Positions 7,613 through 17,375 of a stretch of 64,000 nt of DNA are shown here, piece after piece. This stretch comes from Paramagnetospirillum kuznetsovii (GTDB lineage Bacteria > Pseudomonadota > Alphaproteobacteria > Rhodospirillales > Magnetospirillaceae). How positions within the stretch are numbered: position 1 is the first letter of the stretch; each line of letters starts with the position of its first letter. The stretch lies in the NCBI RefSeq assembly GCF_003284725.1, contig NZ_PGTO01000005.1, forward strand, positions 62,001 through 126,000. The letters are read 5' to 3'. The position numbers and the translations under genes were made by a program. Below the pieces are notes generated by a model. The model saw nothing but the letters and a program-made list of their open reading frames with translations, was not told where the DNA came from and did not search any database.

Positions 7613-10092
7613 GCCTCAGCAGGCGCGACTTCATCAAGGCCAACGCCGTCGCGGCCACCGCCGCAGCAGCCGGTATCGCCACGCCGGCCGTCGCGCAACC
7701 GGCCAAGGCCAATATCCGCTGGGATAAGGGCGTCTGTCGCTTCTGCGGCACCGGCTGCGCCGTTCTGGTCGGCGTTCAGGACGGCCGCGTGGTGGCCACC
7801 CAGGGCGATCCCGATTCGCCGGTCAACCGTGGCCTGAACTGCATCAAGGGCTATTTCCTGTCCAAGATCATGTATGGCGATGACCGGCTGACCAAGCCGC
7901 TGCTGCGCATGAAGAACGGCAAGTTCGACAAGAACGGCGAATTCACGCCGATCACCTGGGACCAAGCCTTCGACATCATGGCGGAGAAGTGGAAGGAGCA
8001 GTTGAAGAAGCCCGACGGCGCCACCCGCGTCGGCATGTTCGGCTCCGGTCAGTGGACCATCTGGGAAGGCTATGCCGCCTCCAAGTTGTACAAGGCCGGC
8101 TTCCGCTCCAACAACCTCGACCCGAATGCGCGTCACTGCATGGCCTCGGCGGTCGCGGGCTTCATGCGGACCTTCGGCATCGACGAGCCCATGGGCTGCT
8201 ATGACGATATCGAGCAGACCGACGCCTTCGTGCTGTGGGGCTCCAACATGGCGGAGATGCACCCCATCCTGTGGTCGCGGGTCACCGACCGCCGCCTGAC
8301 CCACGAGGGCTGCAAGGTGGCCGTGCTGTCCACCTTCGAGCACCGCTCGTTCGAACTGGCCGACCTGCCCATGGTGTTCAATCCCCAGAGCGATCTGGCG
8401 ATCCTGAACTACATCTGCCACTACATCATTTCCAAGAACGCCTACGACAAGGCGTTCATCGAGAAGAACGTCAACTTCAAGAAGGGCGTCACCGATATCG
8501 GCTATGGCTTGCGGCCGACTCACGCCCTGGAAAAGGATCAGGCCAACGCCGCGACGCCGGACAAGGTCGATCCCATGACCTTCGACGAGTTCAAGGCCTT
8601 CGTGTCCGAGTACACCGCCGACAAGGTCTCGAAGATTTCCGGCGTGCCGGTGGACAAGCTGGAAGCCCTGGCCAAGATCTATGCCGACCCCAAGACCAAG
8701 GTCGTGTCGTTCTGGACCATGGGCTTCAACCAGCACACGCGCGGCACCTGGGTCAACAACATGATCTATAACGTGCATCTGCTGATGGGCAAGATCTCCG
8801 AGCCGGGCAACAGCCCGTTCTCGCTGACCGGCCAGCCCTCGGCCTGCGGCACGGCGCGCGAGGTCGGCACCTTCTCCCATCGGCTGCCCGCCGACATGGT
8901 GGTGATGAACGACAAGCACCGCGAGATCACCGAGGGGATCTGGAAGCTGCCCGCGGGCACGCTCAACCCCAAGATCGGCTATCACGCCGTGGTTCAGCAC
9001 CGCATGCTCAAGGACGGCAAGCTGAACGCCTATTGGGTGATGTGCACCAACAACATGCAGACCGCGCCCAACATGAACGAGGAGGGATATCCGGGCTACC
9101 GCAATCCCGCCAACTTCATCGTGGTCTCCGATCCCTATCCCACCGTCACCGCCCTGGCCGCCGACCTGATCCTGCCCACCGCCATGTGGATGGAAAAGGA
9201 AGGCGCCTATGGCAATGCCGAGCGCCGGACCCAGTTCTGGCGTCAGCAGGTCAAGGCCCCGGGCGAGGCCCGTTCGGATCTGTGGCAGTTGATGGAGTTC
9301 TCCAAGCGCTTCAAGGTGGAAGAGGTCTGGCCCGAGGAGCTGATCGCCAAGAAGCCCGAGCTTAAGGGCAAGACCCTGTTCGAGGTGCTCTACAAGAACG
9401 GTCAGGTGGACAAGTTCCCCGCCACCGAGATCCAGGCGGGATTCGAGAACGACGAGGCCAAGGCCTTCGGCTTCTATCCGCAAAAGGGTCTGTTCGAGGA
9501 ATACGCCGCTTTCGGTCGCGGCCATGCCCACGATCTGGCGCCGTTCGAGACCTACCACAAGGCGCGCGGTCTGCGCTGGCCGGTGGTGGACGGCAAGGAG
9601 ACCCTGTGGCGCTTCCGCGAGGGCTACGACCCCTATGTGAAGCCGGGCGAGGGCGTGAAGTTCTACGGCAAGCCCGACGGCAAGGCCTGGATCATCGCGC
9701 TGCCCTATCAGCCCGCCGCCGAAAGCCCGGACAAGGATTACGACCTGTGGCTGTCCACCGGCCGCGTCCTGGAACACTGGCATTCCGGCTCCATGACCCG
9801 GCGCGTGCCCGAGTTGCACAAGTCGGTTCCCAACGCCGTGCTCTACATGCACCCCAACGACGCGGGCAAGCGTGGCCTGCGCAACGGCGACGTGGTCAAG
9901 GTGTCGAGCCGACGCGGCGAGGTAACCACCCGCATCGACACCCGTGGCCGCAACAAGCCGCCGGAAGGGCTGGTCTTCCTGCCGTTCTTCGACGAAAGCC
10001 AGTTGGCCAACAAGCTGACCCTGGACGCCACTTGCCCGATCTCGAAGGAGACCGACTACAAGAAGTGCGCCGTCAAGGTGGTGAAGGCGTAA
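7609..10092 (+). CDS. napA: Periplasmic nitrate reductase catalytic subunit NapA
   Basis: 827 residues. A Tat signal ([14 protein letters not shown], mature cut probably after AVAQ near residue 30) is followed by the 4Fe-4S site C43-x2-C46-x3-C50 ... C78 and the molybdenum ligand C177 in NARHCMAS, so the enzyme should bind bis-MGD and reduce nitrate to nitrite in the periplasm. The C-terminal molybdopterin domain ([19 protein letters not shown]) is complete. ATG 7609 is chosen over an in-frame GTG at 7600 because GGAAGGGGAG sits 8 nt upstream and the napD stop overlaps it. Receives electrons through NapB and NapC encoded downstream. Confidence 0.98.
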   Translation: MSLSRRDFIKANAVAATAAAAGIATPAVAQPAKANIRWDKGVCRFCGTGCAVLVGVQDGRVVATQGDPDSPVNRGLNCIKGYFLSKIMYGDDRLTKPLLRMKNGKFDKNGEFTPITWDQAFDIMAEKWKEQLKKPDGATRVGMFGSGQWTIWEGYAASKLYKAGFRSNNLDPNARHCMASAVAGFMRTFGIDEPMGCYDDIEQTDAFVLWGSNMAEMHPILWSRVTDRRLTHEGCKVAVLSTFEHRSFELADLPMVFNPQSDLAILNYICHYIISKNAYDKAFIEKNVNFKKGVTDIGYGLRPTHALEKDQANAATPDKVDPMTFDEFKAFVSEYTADKVSKISGVPVDKLEALAKIYADPKTKVVSFWTMGFNQHTRGTWVNNMIYNVHLLMGKISEPGNSPFSLTGQPSACGTAREVGTFSHRLPADMVVMNDKHREITEGIWKLPAGTLNPKIGYHAVVQHRMLKDGKLNAYWVMCTNNMQTAPNMNEEGYPGYRNPANFIVVSDPYPTVTALAADLILPTAMWMEKEGAYGNAERRTQFWRQQVKAPGEARSDLWQLMEFSKRFKVEEVWPEELIAKKPELKGKTLFEVLYKNGQVDKFPATEIQAGFENDEAKAFGFYPQKGLFEEYAAFGRGHAHDLAPFETYHKARGLRWPVVDGKETLWRFREGYDPYVKPGEGVKFYGKPDGKAWIIALPYQPAAESPDKDYDLWLSTGRVLEHWHSGSMTRRVPELHKSVPNAVLYMHPNDAGKRGLRNGDVVKVSSRRGEVTTRIDTRGRNKPPEGLVFLPFFDESQLANKLTLDATCPISKETDYKKCAVKVVKA

Positions 10093-10110
10093 GGAGAAGT
10101 CCTGTTCCTC

Positions 10111-10192
10111 CGTCATTCCCGCGAAAGCGGGAATCCATGCCGACCGCATTTTAGCGGCATCGCCATGGACCCCCGCTTTCGCGGGGGTGACG
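10111..10192. repeat. Repeat family B, copy 2, inside the nap operon
   Basis: Two arms of the CGTCATTCCCGCG type (10111-10139 and roughly 10164-10192) form an inverted repeat in the 134-bp gap between napA and napG, the only large gap of the operon. A stable RNA structure here could protect the napFDA message or attenuate the distal genes. Confidence 0.8.
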
Positions 10193-10226
10193 GGATAGGG
10201 GGACTTCCTGACGAGGGGTAAACGTG

Positions 10227-11045
10227 ATGGCAACCCAACGCGGCAGTGCGACGAATCCGGGTCGGCGGGCAATGCTCGCCGGGACGGTTCGTGGTGCCTG
10301 CGCGGTGGGCGTGCTCGGTGCCCTGCTTGCCATTCCCAGCCGTCGCAAGGCGGAAGCGGTGGCGTTGCGGCCGCCGGGAGCCCTGGCGGAACGGGATTTC
10401 GCCGCCGCTTGCGTGCGGTGTGGGCTGTGCGCCAAGGATTGCCCCTATGACACCTTGAAATTGTCCGACATCGGCGACGGCCCCATGCTGGGAACGCCGT
10501 TCTTCCGTGCCCGCGCCGTGCCTTGCGAGATGTGCGTCACCCTTCCTTGCGTGGCGGCCTGCCCCACCGGAGCACTGGACAAGGGGCTGACCGATATCAA
10601 CAACGCCAAGATGGGCGTCGCCGTCCTGGTGGGCCAGGAGACCTGCCTCAACTTCCTGGGCCTGCGCTGCGACGTTTGCTACCGGGTCTGCCCGCGCATG
10701 GGCGAGGCCATCACCCTGGAACTCTCCCACAACGCCCGGACGGCCAAGCACGCCTTCTTCATTCCTACTGTCCATTCCGCCAAATGCACCGGCTGCGGCA
10801 AGTGCGAGAAGGCCTGCGTGCTGGACGAGGCCGCCATCAAGGTGCTGCCCCAGGCGCTGGCATCGGGCCAGTTGGGCAAGCATTACCGGCTGGGCTGGGA
10901 AGAAAAGAAGAAGGCGGGCGGATCGCTGGTGGAGCCCAGTCCCGAGGTTCAGGTGCGCGGCATGGAAGGGGTCGAGATGTCCCCCGGCGGCACCTATAAG
11001 CTTGAGAAGCGCCCCGACGGCGGCTTTAAGGAGTTCAAGCCATGA
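10227..11045 (+). CDS. napG: NapG, iron-sulphur quinol oxidation subunit
   Basis: About 272 residues. The Tat-like N-terminus (GRRAMLAGTVRGACAVGVLG) is followed by four 4Fe-4S cluster motifs: CVRCGLCAKDCPYD, CEMCVTLPCVAACP, CDVCYRVCP and CTGCGKCEKACV. NapG works with NapH in a route for electrons from quinol to the periplasmic reductase. ATG 10227 is preferred over GTG 10224 because of the spacing to GAGGGG. The stop overlaps the napH start. Confidence 0.95.
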   Translation: MATQRGSATNPGRRAMLAGTVRGACAVGVLGALLAIPSRRKAEAVALRPPGALAERDFAAACVRCGLCAKDCPYDTLKLSDIGDGPMLGTPFFRARAVPCEMCVTLPCVAACPTGALDKGLTDINNAKMGVAVLVGQETCLNFLGLRCDVCYRVCPRMGEAITLELSHNARTAKHAFFIPTVHSAKCTGCGKCEKACVLDEAAIKVLPQALASGQLGKHYRLGWEEKKKAGGSLVEPSPEVQVRGMEGVEMSPGGTYKLEKRPDGGFKEFKP

Positions 11046-11932
11046 CGTGGCTTGCATCCCACAAATGGCTGCTGGCCCGGCGGCTGTCGCAGGTCGCGGT
11101 GGTGGCGGTATTCCTGACCGGGCCGCTGTTCGGTCTGTGGATCGCCAAGGGAACCCTGGCCTCCAGCCTGACCTTCGGCATCCTGCCGCTGACCGATCCG
11201 CTGATGGTGGCGCAGGGGCTCGCGGCCGGGCATCTGATGACTCCGACCGCTCTGATCGGCGCCGCCATCGTGCTGGCTTTCTACGCCTTGGTGGGCGGGC
11301 GGGCCTATTGCTCATGGGTTTGCCCGGTCAATGTGGTGACCGATCTGGCCGCTTGGCTGCGCAAGCGCCTGGGGATGGAGAAGGGATTGACGCTTCAGCG
11401 CTCCACCCGGTTCTGGCTGCTCGGCGGCATCGTGCTGGCCTCGGCCGCCACCGGCACCATCGCCTGGGAGCTGGCCAATCCGGTAACCATCCTGCACCGG
11501 GGGCTGGTGACGGGGTCCATCCTGACCCTGGGCTCGGCGGTGCTGGTGACCTCGGCGGTGTTCCTGTTCGACCTTGGGCTGGCCGAGCGCGGCTGGTGTA
11601 CCCACCTTTGCCCGGTGGGCGCCTTCTACGGCCTGTTGGGCCGGGTGGCGGTGGTTCGGGTGTCCGCCATCGGCCGCGCCGCCTGCGACGACTGCATGGA
11701 TTGTTTTGCCGTCTGCCCCGAACGCCACGTCATCGCGCCCGCGCTGCGCGGCGAGGCCAAGGGCGTCGGCCCGGTGATCATGTCGGCCGACTGCACCAAT
11801 TGCGGTCGCTGTATCGACGTGTGTTCAAAGACCGTGTTCCGGTTCGCAACCCGTTTCCAAAACACGCCCTCGGATGCCACATCCGGCGGGCTTGGGGCGG
11901 ATTTGGCGGGGCCACCGGCCAAGGTCGCGTGA
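11042..11932 (+). CDS. napH: NapH, membrane iron-sulphur quinol dehydrogenase
   Basis: 296 residues with about four membrane spans, two CxxxCP motifs at membrane faces (YCSWVCPVN and WCTHLCPVGAF) and two C-terminal 4Fe-4S motifs (CDDCMDCFAVCPE and CTNCGRCIDVCSK) on the cytoplasmic side. This is the NapH/polyferredoxin layout. It starts by ATGA overlap with napG and precedes napB by 35 bp. Expected to deliver quinol electrons to NapG and then to the NapAB complex. Confidence 0.95.
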   Translation: MTWLASHKWLLARRLSQVAVVAVFLTGPLFGLWIAKGTLASSLTFGILPLTDPLMVAQGLAAGHLMTPTALIGAAIVLAFYALVGGRAYCSWVCPVNVVTDLAAWLRKRLGMEKGLTLQRSTRFWLLGGIVLASAATGTIAWELANPVTILHRGLVTGSILTLGSAVLVTSAVFLFDLGLAERGWCTHLCPVGAFYGLLGRVAVVRVSAIGRAACDDCMDCFAVCPERHVIAPALRGEAKGVGPVIMSADCTNCGRCIDVCSKTVFRFATRFQNTPSDATSGGLGADLAGPPAKVA

Positions 11933-11967
11933 TTGATTTAGAGAGTTCTGGAAGGGGAGTGACCGCA

Positions 11968-12423
11968 GTGAAGACCAAGATCAAGGCAATCGCCCTCGCG
12001 CTGGCCCTAGCGCTGGGAATTGGGGTAATCGGCGTGGCGGCGGTGGCCGCCGATGTGAAGTCGCTGCGGCCCAACGCCGCCGATCAGGCCGATTCGCCGC
12101 CCGCCATCTACAAGGTGATGGAAGGCAATCGGCATGAACGGGCCTATCGGCAGCAGCCGCCGCTGGTGCCGCATCCCACCGACAAATACGAGATCGACGT
12201 GAAGGTCAATCAGTGCCTGCGCTGCCACGAATGGCCGTACAGCGACCAGGAAAAGGCCCCGAAGATTTCGGACCTGCACTATATCGACCGCCAGGGCGTC
12301 CGCCAGGACACGGTCAACGGCAACCGCTATTTCTGCAAGCAGTGCCATGTGCCGCAAGCCGACGCCAAGCCGCTGGTGGAAAACAAGTTCCAGCCCGCCA
12401 CGCTGAACACCAACCTCCGCTAG
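11968..12423 (+). CDS. napB: NapB, periplasmic dihaem cytochrome subunit
   Basis: 151 residues with a Sec signal peptide (KTKIKAIALALALALGIGVI ... AAD) and two haem c motifs, CLRCH and CKQCH, as in NapB. VPHPTDKYEIDVKVNQCLRC and GNRYFCKQCHVPQADAKPL are family signatures. GTG 11968 is chosen: GAAGGGGAG lies 8 nt upstream and it gives a normal signal sequence. NapB passes electrons from NapC to NapA. Confidence 0.96.
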   Translation: MKTKIKAIALALALALGIGVIGVAAVAADVKSLRPNAADQADSPPAIYKVMEGNRHERAYRQQPPLVPHPTDKYEIDVKVNQCLRCHEWPYSDQEKAPKISDLHYIDRQGVRQDTVNGNRYFCKQCHVPQADAKPLVENKFQPATLNTNLR

Positions 12424-12433
12424 GAGACCGGGC

Positions 12434-13069
12434 ATGAACAACGACAACCCGGCCAAGGAAAAAGGCCTGTTGAGCGGCTGGTGGGCTGTCCTGACCAAGC
12501 CGACATCCAAATGGTCGATGGGGGGATTGCTGCTGGTCGGCGTCATTCTCGGCGTCGTCGGCTGGGGCGGCTTCAACTGGGCCTTGGAAATCACCAATAC
12601 CGAGACCTTCTGCCTGACCTGTCACGAGATGGAGCAGAACGTTTACCGGGAATATCGCGGCACCATCCACGATGCCAATCGTTCAGGCGTCCGGGCGACT
12701 TGCCCCGACTGCCATGTGCCGCGGCCGTGGTTCTACAAGATCATCCGCAAGATCCAGGCGTCGAACGAGATTCTGCACAAGATTCTCGGCTCCATCGACA
12801 CCCGCGAAAAGTTCGAGGGCAAGCGCATCGAACTGGCCAAGCATGTGTGGGAAGCCATGAAGTCCACGGATTCCCGCGAATGCCGCAACTGCCATAATTT
12901 CGGGGCGTTCGACCTGACGCGGCAATCGCTGCGGGCGCGCAACCGGCACTCCGAGGCGGAACAGCAGGGCAAGACCTGCATCGACTGCCACAAGGGTATC
13001 GCGCACCAATTACCGGCCGGCGCCTTCAAGGCCGAACGGGAATTGAACGAAAGCCAGCCCAAGCAATAG
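12434..13069 (+). CDS. napC: NapC, membrane-anchored tetrahaem quinol dehydrogenase
   Basis: 211 residues with one N-terminal membrane anchor (GGLLLVGVILGVVGWGGF) and four CxxCH haem sites (CLTCH, CPDCH, CRNCH, CIDCH), the NapC/NirT count. It oxidises quinol at the outer membrane face and reduces NapB. Last gene of the operon; ATG follows AGGAGACCGGGC and the gap to napB is 10 bp. A strong terminator lies 22 bp after the stop. Confidence 0.97.
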   Translation: MNNDNPAKEKGLLSGWWAVLTKPTSKWSMGGLLLVGVILGVVGWGGFNWALEITNTETFCLTCHEMEQNVYREYRGTIHDANRSGVRATCPDCHVPRPWFYKIIRKIQASNEILHKILGSIDTREKFEGKRIELAKHVWEAMKSTDSRECRNCHNFGAFDLTRQSLRARNRHSEAEQQGKTCIDCHKGIAHQLPAGAFKAERELNESQPKQ

Positions 13070-13090
13070 GATTGCTCGGGTCAGTGCGAC

Positions 13091-13124
13091 AGGGCCTCCC
13101 GCGACTCCCCGGGAGGCCCTTTTC
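13091..13124 (+). terminator. Rho-independent terminator of the nap operon
   Basis: An 11-bp perfect stem (13091-13101 with 13110-13120, AGGGCCTCCCG / CGGGAGGCCCT) with an 8-nt loop, directly followed by TTTTCGTTTT. It is the clearest intrinsic terminator in the window. Confidence 0.93.
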
Positions 13125-13152
13125 GTTTTCATTGGCGAGGATGTTTTGAACG

Positions 13153-13174
13153 GGAGCGCGGGCGTCCCGCCCGC
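13153..13174. repeat. Repeat family A, single arm
   Basis: One 22-bp arm (GGAGCGCGGGCGTCCCGCC...) without a partner, between the nap terminator and the 3' end of the leftward helical-protein gene. Internally it still folds as GCGGGCG/CGCCCGC. Confidence 0.7.
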
Positions 13175-13178
13175 AGGG

Positions 13179-14657
13179 TTAAATGCCGATGCCGATGGAG
13201 CCCAGGGTCTTGGTCAGCAGGCTCATCTTGCGCTCCTTGTCCTCGCCGGTCGCTCCCATCAGGTAGTCGGACAGGAAGGAGGGATCGCGCAGATAGGTCT
13301 GCAAAACCTTGCGGACCTCTTCCATGACGCTGCCGTCGATGAAGGTTCCCTTGCGGCACAGGTCCAGCAGGGTCAGCACCTTTTGCGCCGCGCCGCCGCC
13401 TTTCTTCTCCACTTGCTCGAACAGGCGGGAATTGCGCAGCAGTTGCCCCTGGGCGATCTCCACCTGGGCCATGGCCTGGGCCTTGTCGCCGTCGGGCAGC
13501 CAGGATGATTTGATGGCGCGGTGAATGCCGGTCAGGGTCTGAAGTTTCGGGACCGGCGGTTCCTGGCCCGCGATCACGCGGGGCACGAAGTCCTTGTCGC
13601 CGAAATAGTGCGCGATGAAGGTCTTGACCGTGGCGCGGTTGCTTTGACCGATGCAGATGGCGCTGATCTGCATCAAGAAGGCATAGCGGTCGGCCAGCAC
13701 CTTGCGCTCGCGCAGCAGGTCGGTGATGCCTTCCTTGCTGAGAAAGCGCGCCTGGCGGCGTTCCACCGAGGCCATGGCCTTGGTGCCGCCGATCAGGGTC
13801 GAGCCGGTCCACAACCGCTTGAACAGATCGAACAGCGCCTGAACCTCGATCTCCGGCTCGGCCGAGCGGATGGGATCCTTGTTGGCCAGGGTGCGCAGCA
13901 GCGAATACTCGATGGCCGCCTTGATGTTGGGGGCGGTGCCAGCCGTGATCATGGCATTGATGGCGGTCATGCCGGGATGGGCGCGAGGCCCCGCCTTCCA
14001 TTCGCCCTTCCACAAGGCGATGAGGTCGCCGCAGCGTTCTTCCAGACTGTCATAGGGGCCGAACATCTGGTCAAGGGCGGCGTCGCTCTTGGCGCATTCG
14101 GACAGGATGAATTCGATCAGACGGCTTTCGTCGCGTCCCTTGGTCAGGTCATACAACTTGAGCAGAGCGGCGATCTTGTCCTTCCAGACCTTGAACTGGG
14201 ACAGGTGCTCCACCACGGTGCGGTGGATGGCATAGTCGCGCTCGGCCCCGGAGCTTTTCAGTCCGTCGAGGAAGGCGGGAAACCCATCGGCGGCCATGGA
14301 GGCGACCGGCCTTTCCTTGTCCTCGTCCCACATGCGCTTCATGGCGGCGCTGATCAGGGTATTCAGGTCCTTCAGACGCTGGGCCGCGCTTTCGTTCTTG
14401 GCCTTGGCCTGCAAGGTTGCGATCTTGTCGACCGCGTTCATCATGGTCCGCCCGGCATCGTTCAGCCGCTTCTGGTATTTGGACGAGAAAACCAGCTCGG
14501 TGGGGGTGATAATCAATGATTCAATGAAGTTGGTAAGAAATCGACCGATAAGATCGCGGGAGCCGACGGAAAAGAAATCCTCTACCGCACTGCAGTATGC
14601 GCCGTCGATCATGCCTTCCGCGGCAACATCCACATCGTCTTTGGTCGGGACAGTCAT
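13179..14657 (-). CDS. Helical protein of unknown function, paralogue of the product at 61672-63357
   Basis: 492 residues, no signal peptide or membrane segment, predominantly helical by composition. I do not recognise a named family. Its N-terminal third shares the order VEDFF...SLIITPTELVF...AVDKIATLQAKA with LEDFY...ALITPTELLH...AIDKVSSLQAKA in the protein at 61672-63357, and both end with a helical segment about 120 residues long, so they are paralogues; this copy lacks the 80-residue N-terminal domain of the other. ATG 14657 (MTVPTKDDVD) is preferred over a GTG or ATG five codons upstream. It is transcribed away from hrpB and is monocistronic. Confidence 0.75.
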   Translation of the reverse strand: MTVPTKDDVDVAAEGMIDGAYCSAVEDFFSVGSRDLIGRFLTNFIESLIITPTELVFSSKYQKRLNDAGRTMMNAVDKIATLQAKAKNESAAQRLKDLNTLISAAMKRMWDEDKERPVASMAADGFPAFLDGLKSSGAERDYAIHRTVVEHLSQFKVWKDKIAALLKLYDLTKGRDESRLIEFILSECAKSDAALDQMFGPYDSLEERCGDLIALWKGEWKAGPRAHPGMTAINAMITAGTAPNIKAAIEYSLLRTLANKDPIRSAEPEIEVQALFDLFKRLWTGSTLIGGTKAMASVERRQARFLSKEGITDLLRERKVLADRYAFLMQISAICIGQSNRATVKTFIAHYFGDKDFVPRVIAGQEPPVPKLQTLTGIHRAIKSSWLPDGDKAQAMAQVEIAQGQLLRNSRLFEQVEKKGGGAAQKVLTLLDLCRKGTFIDGSVMEEVRKVLQTYLRDPSFLSDYLMGATGEDKERKMSLLTKTLGSIGIGI

Positions 14658-14750
14658 TGGCGAATAACCCAAAAAAGCATGTTCAAGCCAAAACTCTTAC
14701 AAAATGTCACACCATCATTATCTCTCGGGCTCATTCGCCACAATCGGTTT

Positions 14751-14778
14751 TTGACCCTAGAAATGCGAAGGGTATAAA
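14751..14778 (+). promoter_or_regulatory. Candidate promoter of hrpB (TTGACC-N16-TATAAA)
   Basis: A -35-like TTGACC at 14751-14756 and a -10-like TATAAA at 14773-14778 are separated by 16 bp in an AT-rich divergent gap. The predicted start of transcription falls only a few bases before the ATG at 14788, which would give an almost leaderless message. Confidence 0.4.
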
Positions 14779-14787
14779 GGCTCCGTC

Positions 14788-17298
14788 ATGACGGCACTGC
14801 CCATCGATCCCATCCTCCCCCAGATTCGGGATGCGCTTGCGCGTTCCGCGGGGCTGGTTTTGCAGGCGCCGCCGGGTGCGGGCAAGACCACGCGGGTTCC
14901 CCTGGCCTTGCTGGACGCGCCTTGGCTGGATGGTCGCAAGATCGTCATGCTGGAACCCCGACGCCTTGCCGCCCGCGCCGCAGCCGCGCGCATGGCCGCC
15001 AGCTTGGGGCAAGCGCCGGGGGAAACGGTGGGCTGGCGCATCCGGCTGGACTCGCGGGTGGGGCCGACGACCCGCATCGAGGTGGTGACCGAGGGTATCC
15101 TGGTCCGCATGCTGCAAGACGACCCCTCGCTGCCGGGGGTCGGACTGGTGATCTTCGATGAGTTTCACGAACGCTCGCTGCATGCCGATCTCGGCCTTGC
15201 CCTGGCGCTGGAGAGTCAGCAGTCGCTGCGCGAGGATCTGCGCCTGCTGGTGATGTCGGCCACCCTGGACGGCGGGCCGGTGGCGGCGCTGATGGGCGGC
15301 GTTCCCGTCATCACCAGCGAGGGGCGCGCTTTTCCGGTGGAGACCCGCTTTCTGACCCGGCCCGAGCCCCGGCGCTTCGCCGACGAGGTGGCTTCGGCGG
15401 TGGCGCGGGCACTGCGCGAGGATGATGGGGACGTGCTGGTGTTCCTGCCCGGCGCGGGGGAGATACGCCGGGTGGACGGATTGCTGGCCGAGAATCCGGC
15501 CGCCCGCGCGGCGGTCATCGCGCCGCTTTACGGGGATCTCGGCCAGGATGCCCAGGACCAAGCCATCCGGCCCGACAAGGATGGTCGGCGCAAGGTGGTG
15601 CTGGCCACCGCCATCGCCGAGACCTCGCTGACCATCGACGGGGTGCGGGTGGTGGTGGATGGCGGCCAGATGCGGGTGCCGCGCTTCGATCCCGGTTCGG
15701 GAATGACCCGGCTTGCCACCTTGGCGGTCTCGAAAGCCTCGGCCGATCAGCGGCGCGGCCGCGCCGGGCGCCAGGCTCCGGGCATCTGCTACCGCCTGTG
15801 GTCCGAGGCCGAGGACCGCGCCCTGCGCCCGTGGAGCGCCCCGGAAATCACCGAGGCGGATCTGGCGCCGCTGGCGCTGGATCTGGCCCAGTGGGGTGTC
15901 GCCGACGCCGCCAGCCTGGCCTGGCTGGACCCGCCGCCCGCCGCCCATCTCAGTCAGGCCCGCGCATTGCTGACGGAATTGGGAGCGCTGGACGAGTGCG
16001 GTCGCATCACCGGCCACGGCCGTGCCATGGCGCGGCTGCCCATGCATCCCCGTCTCGCCCATATGATCCTGCGCGGCATGGACACCGGCTTGGGCGGGCT
16101 GGCCTGCGATCTGGCCGCCTTGCTGGAAGAGCGCGACATCCTGCGGGCGGGCAGGGGATTTCGCGACGGCGATATCCGGCTGCGCCTGGAGGCCTTGCGG
16201 AGTGGTGAACGCTTGGATTCCCGACATGGTCTTTCCGTGGATCGCGGCGCCCTGTCGCGGGTTCGCCAATCGGCCAAGGATTGGCGCCGTCGACTGGGGC
16301 TGAAATCCGACGAGCAAAGGGGCGACAGCCGAGATGCCGGGATTCTGCTGGCCTTCGCCTATCCCGACCGCATCGCCCGGCGGCGGCCCGGCGGCGAGCT
16401 GCGTTACGCCATGGCCAATGGCCGCGGCGCCGTCTTCGCCGATCACGAGCCGCTGGCGGCGGAAGACTGGCTGGCCCTGGCCGAGCTGGACGGCGACCGC
16501 CGCGAGGCCCGCGTCTTCCTGGCGGCGCCGTTGAGCCTCGGCGAGATCGAGGAGCACTTCGCCGATCAGATTCAGTCGGTCACTCTGTGCCAATGGGATG
16601 GTCGGGAAGACCTGGTGCTGGCCCGCAGGCAGCGTCGGCTGTGGGGGCTGGTGCTGGACGACAAGCCCCTGAGGGATGCCGATCCCTCGGCCATGGCCGC
16701 CGCCATGGCGGACGGCATCCGCGCCATGGGGCTGGGCTGCCTGCCGTGGACGCCGGATTTGGAAAAGCTGCGCCGAAGGGTGGCGTTCATGCGGGAACAG
16801 GAGCCCGATGGCGACTGGCCGGACCTTTCCGATTCCGCCCTGGCCGAGGATCTCGGGAATTGGCTGGCTCCGTTCCTGTCCGGGGTGGTCCGCCGCTCGC
16901 ATCTGGCGCGGCTGGACTTGGCGGCGGCCTTGGGAGCCTGCCTAAGCTGGGAGCAGAAGCGCAGGCTCGACGATCTTGCCCCCACCCATGTGGAAGTCCC
17001 CTCGGGCTCGCGTATTCCCATCGACTATAGCGGCGAGACGCCGGTTCTGGCGGTCCGTCTTCAGGAAATGTTCGGCTGCGCCGATACGCCGCGCATCAAC
17101 CGGGGACAGGTGGCGCTGCTGCTGCATCTGCTCTCGCCCGCCCGGCGCCCGGTGCAGGTCACCCGCGACCTCGCCAGCTTCTGGGCCAATGCCTACAGGC
17201 AGGTCAAGGCCGACCTCAAGGGCCAGTATCCCAAGCACTGGTGGCCCGACGATCCCATGCAGGCGGAGCCGACCGCCCGGGCCAAGCCGAGGAAATGA
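14788..17298 (+). CDS. hrpB: HrpB-type ATP-dependent DExH RNA helicase
   Basis: 836 residues, the usual HrpB length. Helicase motifs in order: Walker A PPGAGKTTRVP, motif Ia LEPRRLAARAAA, motif II DEFHERS, motif III SATLDG, motif IV VLVFLPG, motif V ATAIAETSLTIDGV and motif VI QRRGRAGRQAPG. The HrpB C-terminal domain follows (GSRIPIDYSGETPVLAVRLQ, EMFG). HrpB is a cytoplasmic RNA-dependent NTPase of uncertain physiological role. The ATG at 14788 is close to a candidate promoter; AAGG at 14777-14780 may serve as a weak ribosome-binding site. Confidence 0.96.
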   Translation: MTALPIDPILPQIRDALARSAGLVLQAPPGAGKTTRVPLALLDAPWLDGRKIVMLEPRRLAARAAAARMAASLGQAPGETVGWRIRLDSRVGPTTRIEVVTEGILVRMLQDDPSLPGVGLVIFDEFHERSLHADLGLALALESQQSLREDLRLLVMSATLDGGPVAALMGGVPVITSEGRAFPVETRFLTRPEPRRFADEVASAVARALREDDGDVLVFLPGAGEIRRVDGLLAENPAARAAVIAPLYGDLGQDAQDQAIRPDKDGRRKVVLATAIAETSLTIDGVRVVVDGGQMRVPRFDPGSGMTRLATLAVSKASADQRRGRAGRQAPGICYRLWSEAEDRALRPWSAPEITEADLAPLALDLAQWGVADAASLAWLDPPPAAHLSQARALLTELGALDECGRITGHGRAMARLPMHPRLAHMILRGMDTGLGGLACDLAALLEERDILRAGRGFRDGDIRLRLEALRSGERLDSRHGLSVDRGALSRVRQSAKDWRRRLGLKSDEQRGDSRDAGILLAFAYPDRIARRRPGGELRYAMANGRGAVFADHEPLAAEDWLALAELDGDRREARVFLAAPLSLGEIEEHFADQIQSVTLCQWDGREDLVLARRQRRLWGLVLDDKPLRDADPSAMAAAMADGIRAMGLGCLPWTPDLEKLRRRVAFMREQEPDGDWPDLSDSALAEDLGNWLAPFLSGVVRRSHLARLDLAAALGACLSWEQKRRLDDLAPTHVEVPSGSRIPIDYSGETPVLAVRLQEMFGCADTPRINRGQVALLLHLLSPARRPVQVTRDLASFWANAYRQVKADLKGQYPKHWWPDDPMQAEPTARAKPRK

Positions 17299-17305
17299 CG
17301 GTGCT

Positions 17306-17375
17306 GCGGGCGAGACACCCGCGCTCCAACACGTCGAGAGCACCATGCGTCTAGGAGCGCGGGCGTCTCGCCCGC
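17306..17375. repeat. Repeat family A, copy 3 (long loop)
   Basis: Arms 17306-17327 and 17354-17375 pair around a 26-nt loop between the convergent hrpB and membrane-protein stops. The right arm overlaps the last codons of the leftward gene. Confidence 0.8.

Noticed and set aside
7567-10272. A 901-codon open frame antisense to napA
   Set aside because: It mirrors the high-GC codon pattern of napA and has no family motif; the sense frame is certain.
11002-11967. Upstream extension of the napB reading frame through napH
   Set aside because: It overlaps napH in another frame; the signal peptide and ribosome-binding site fix the start at GTG 11968.
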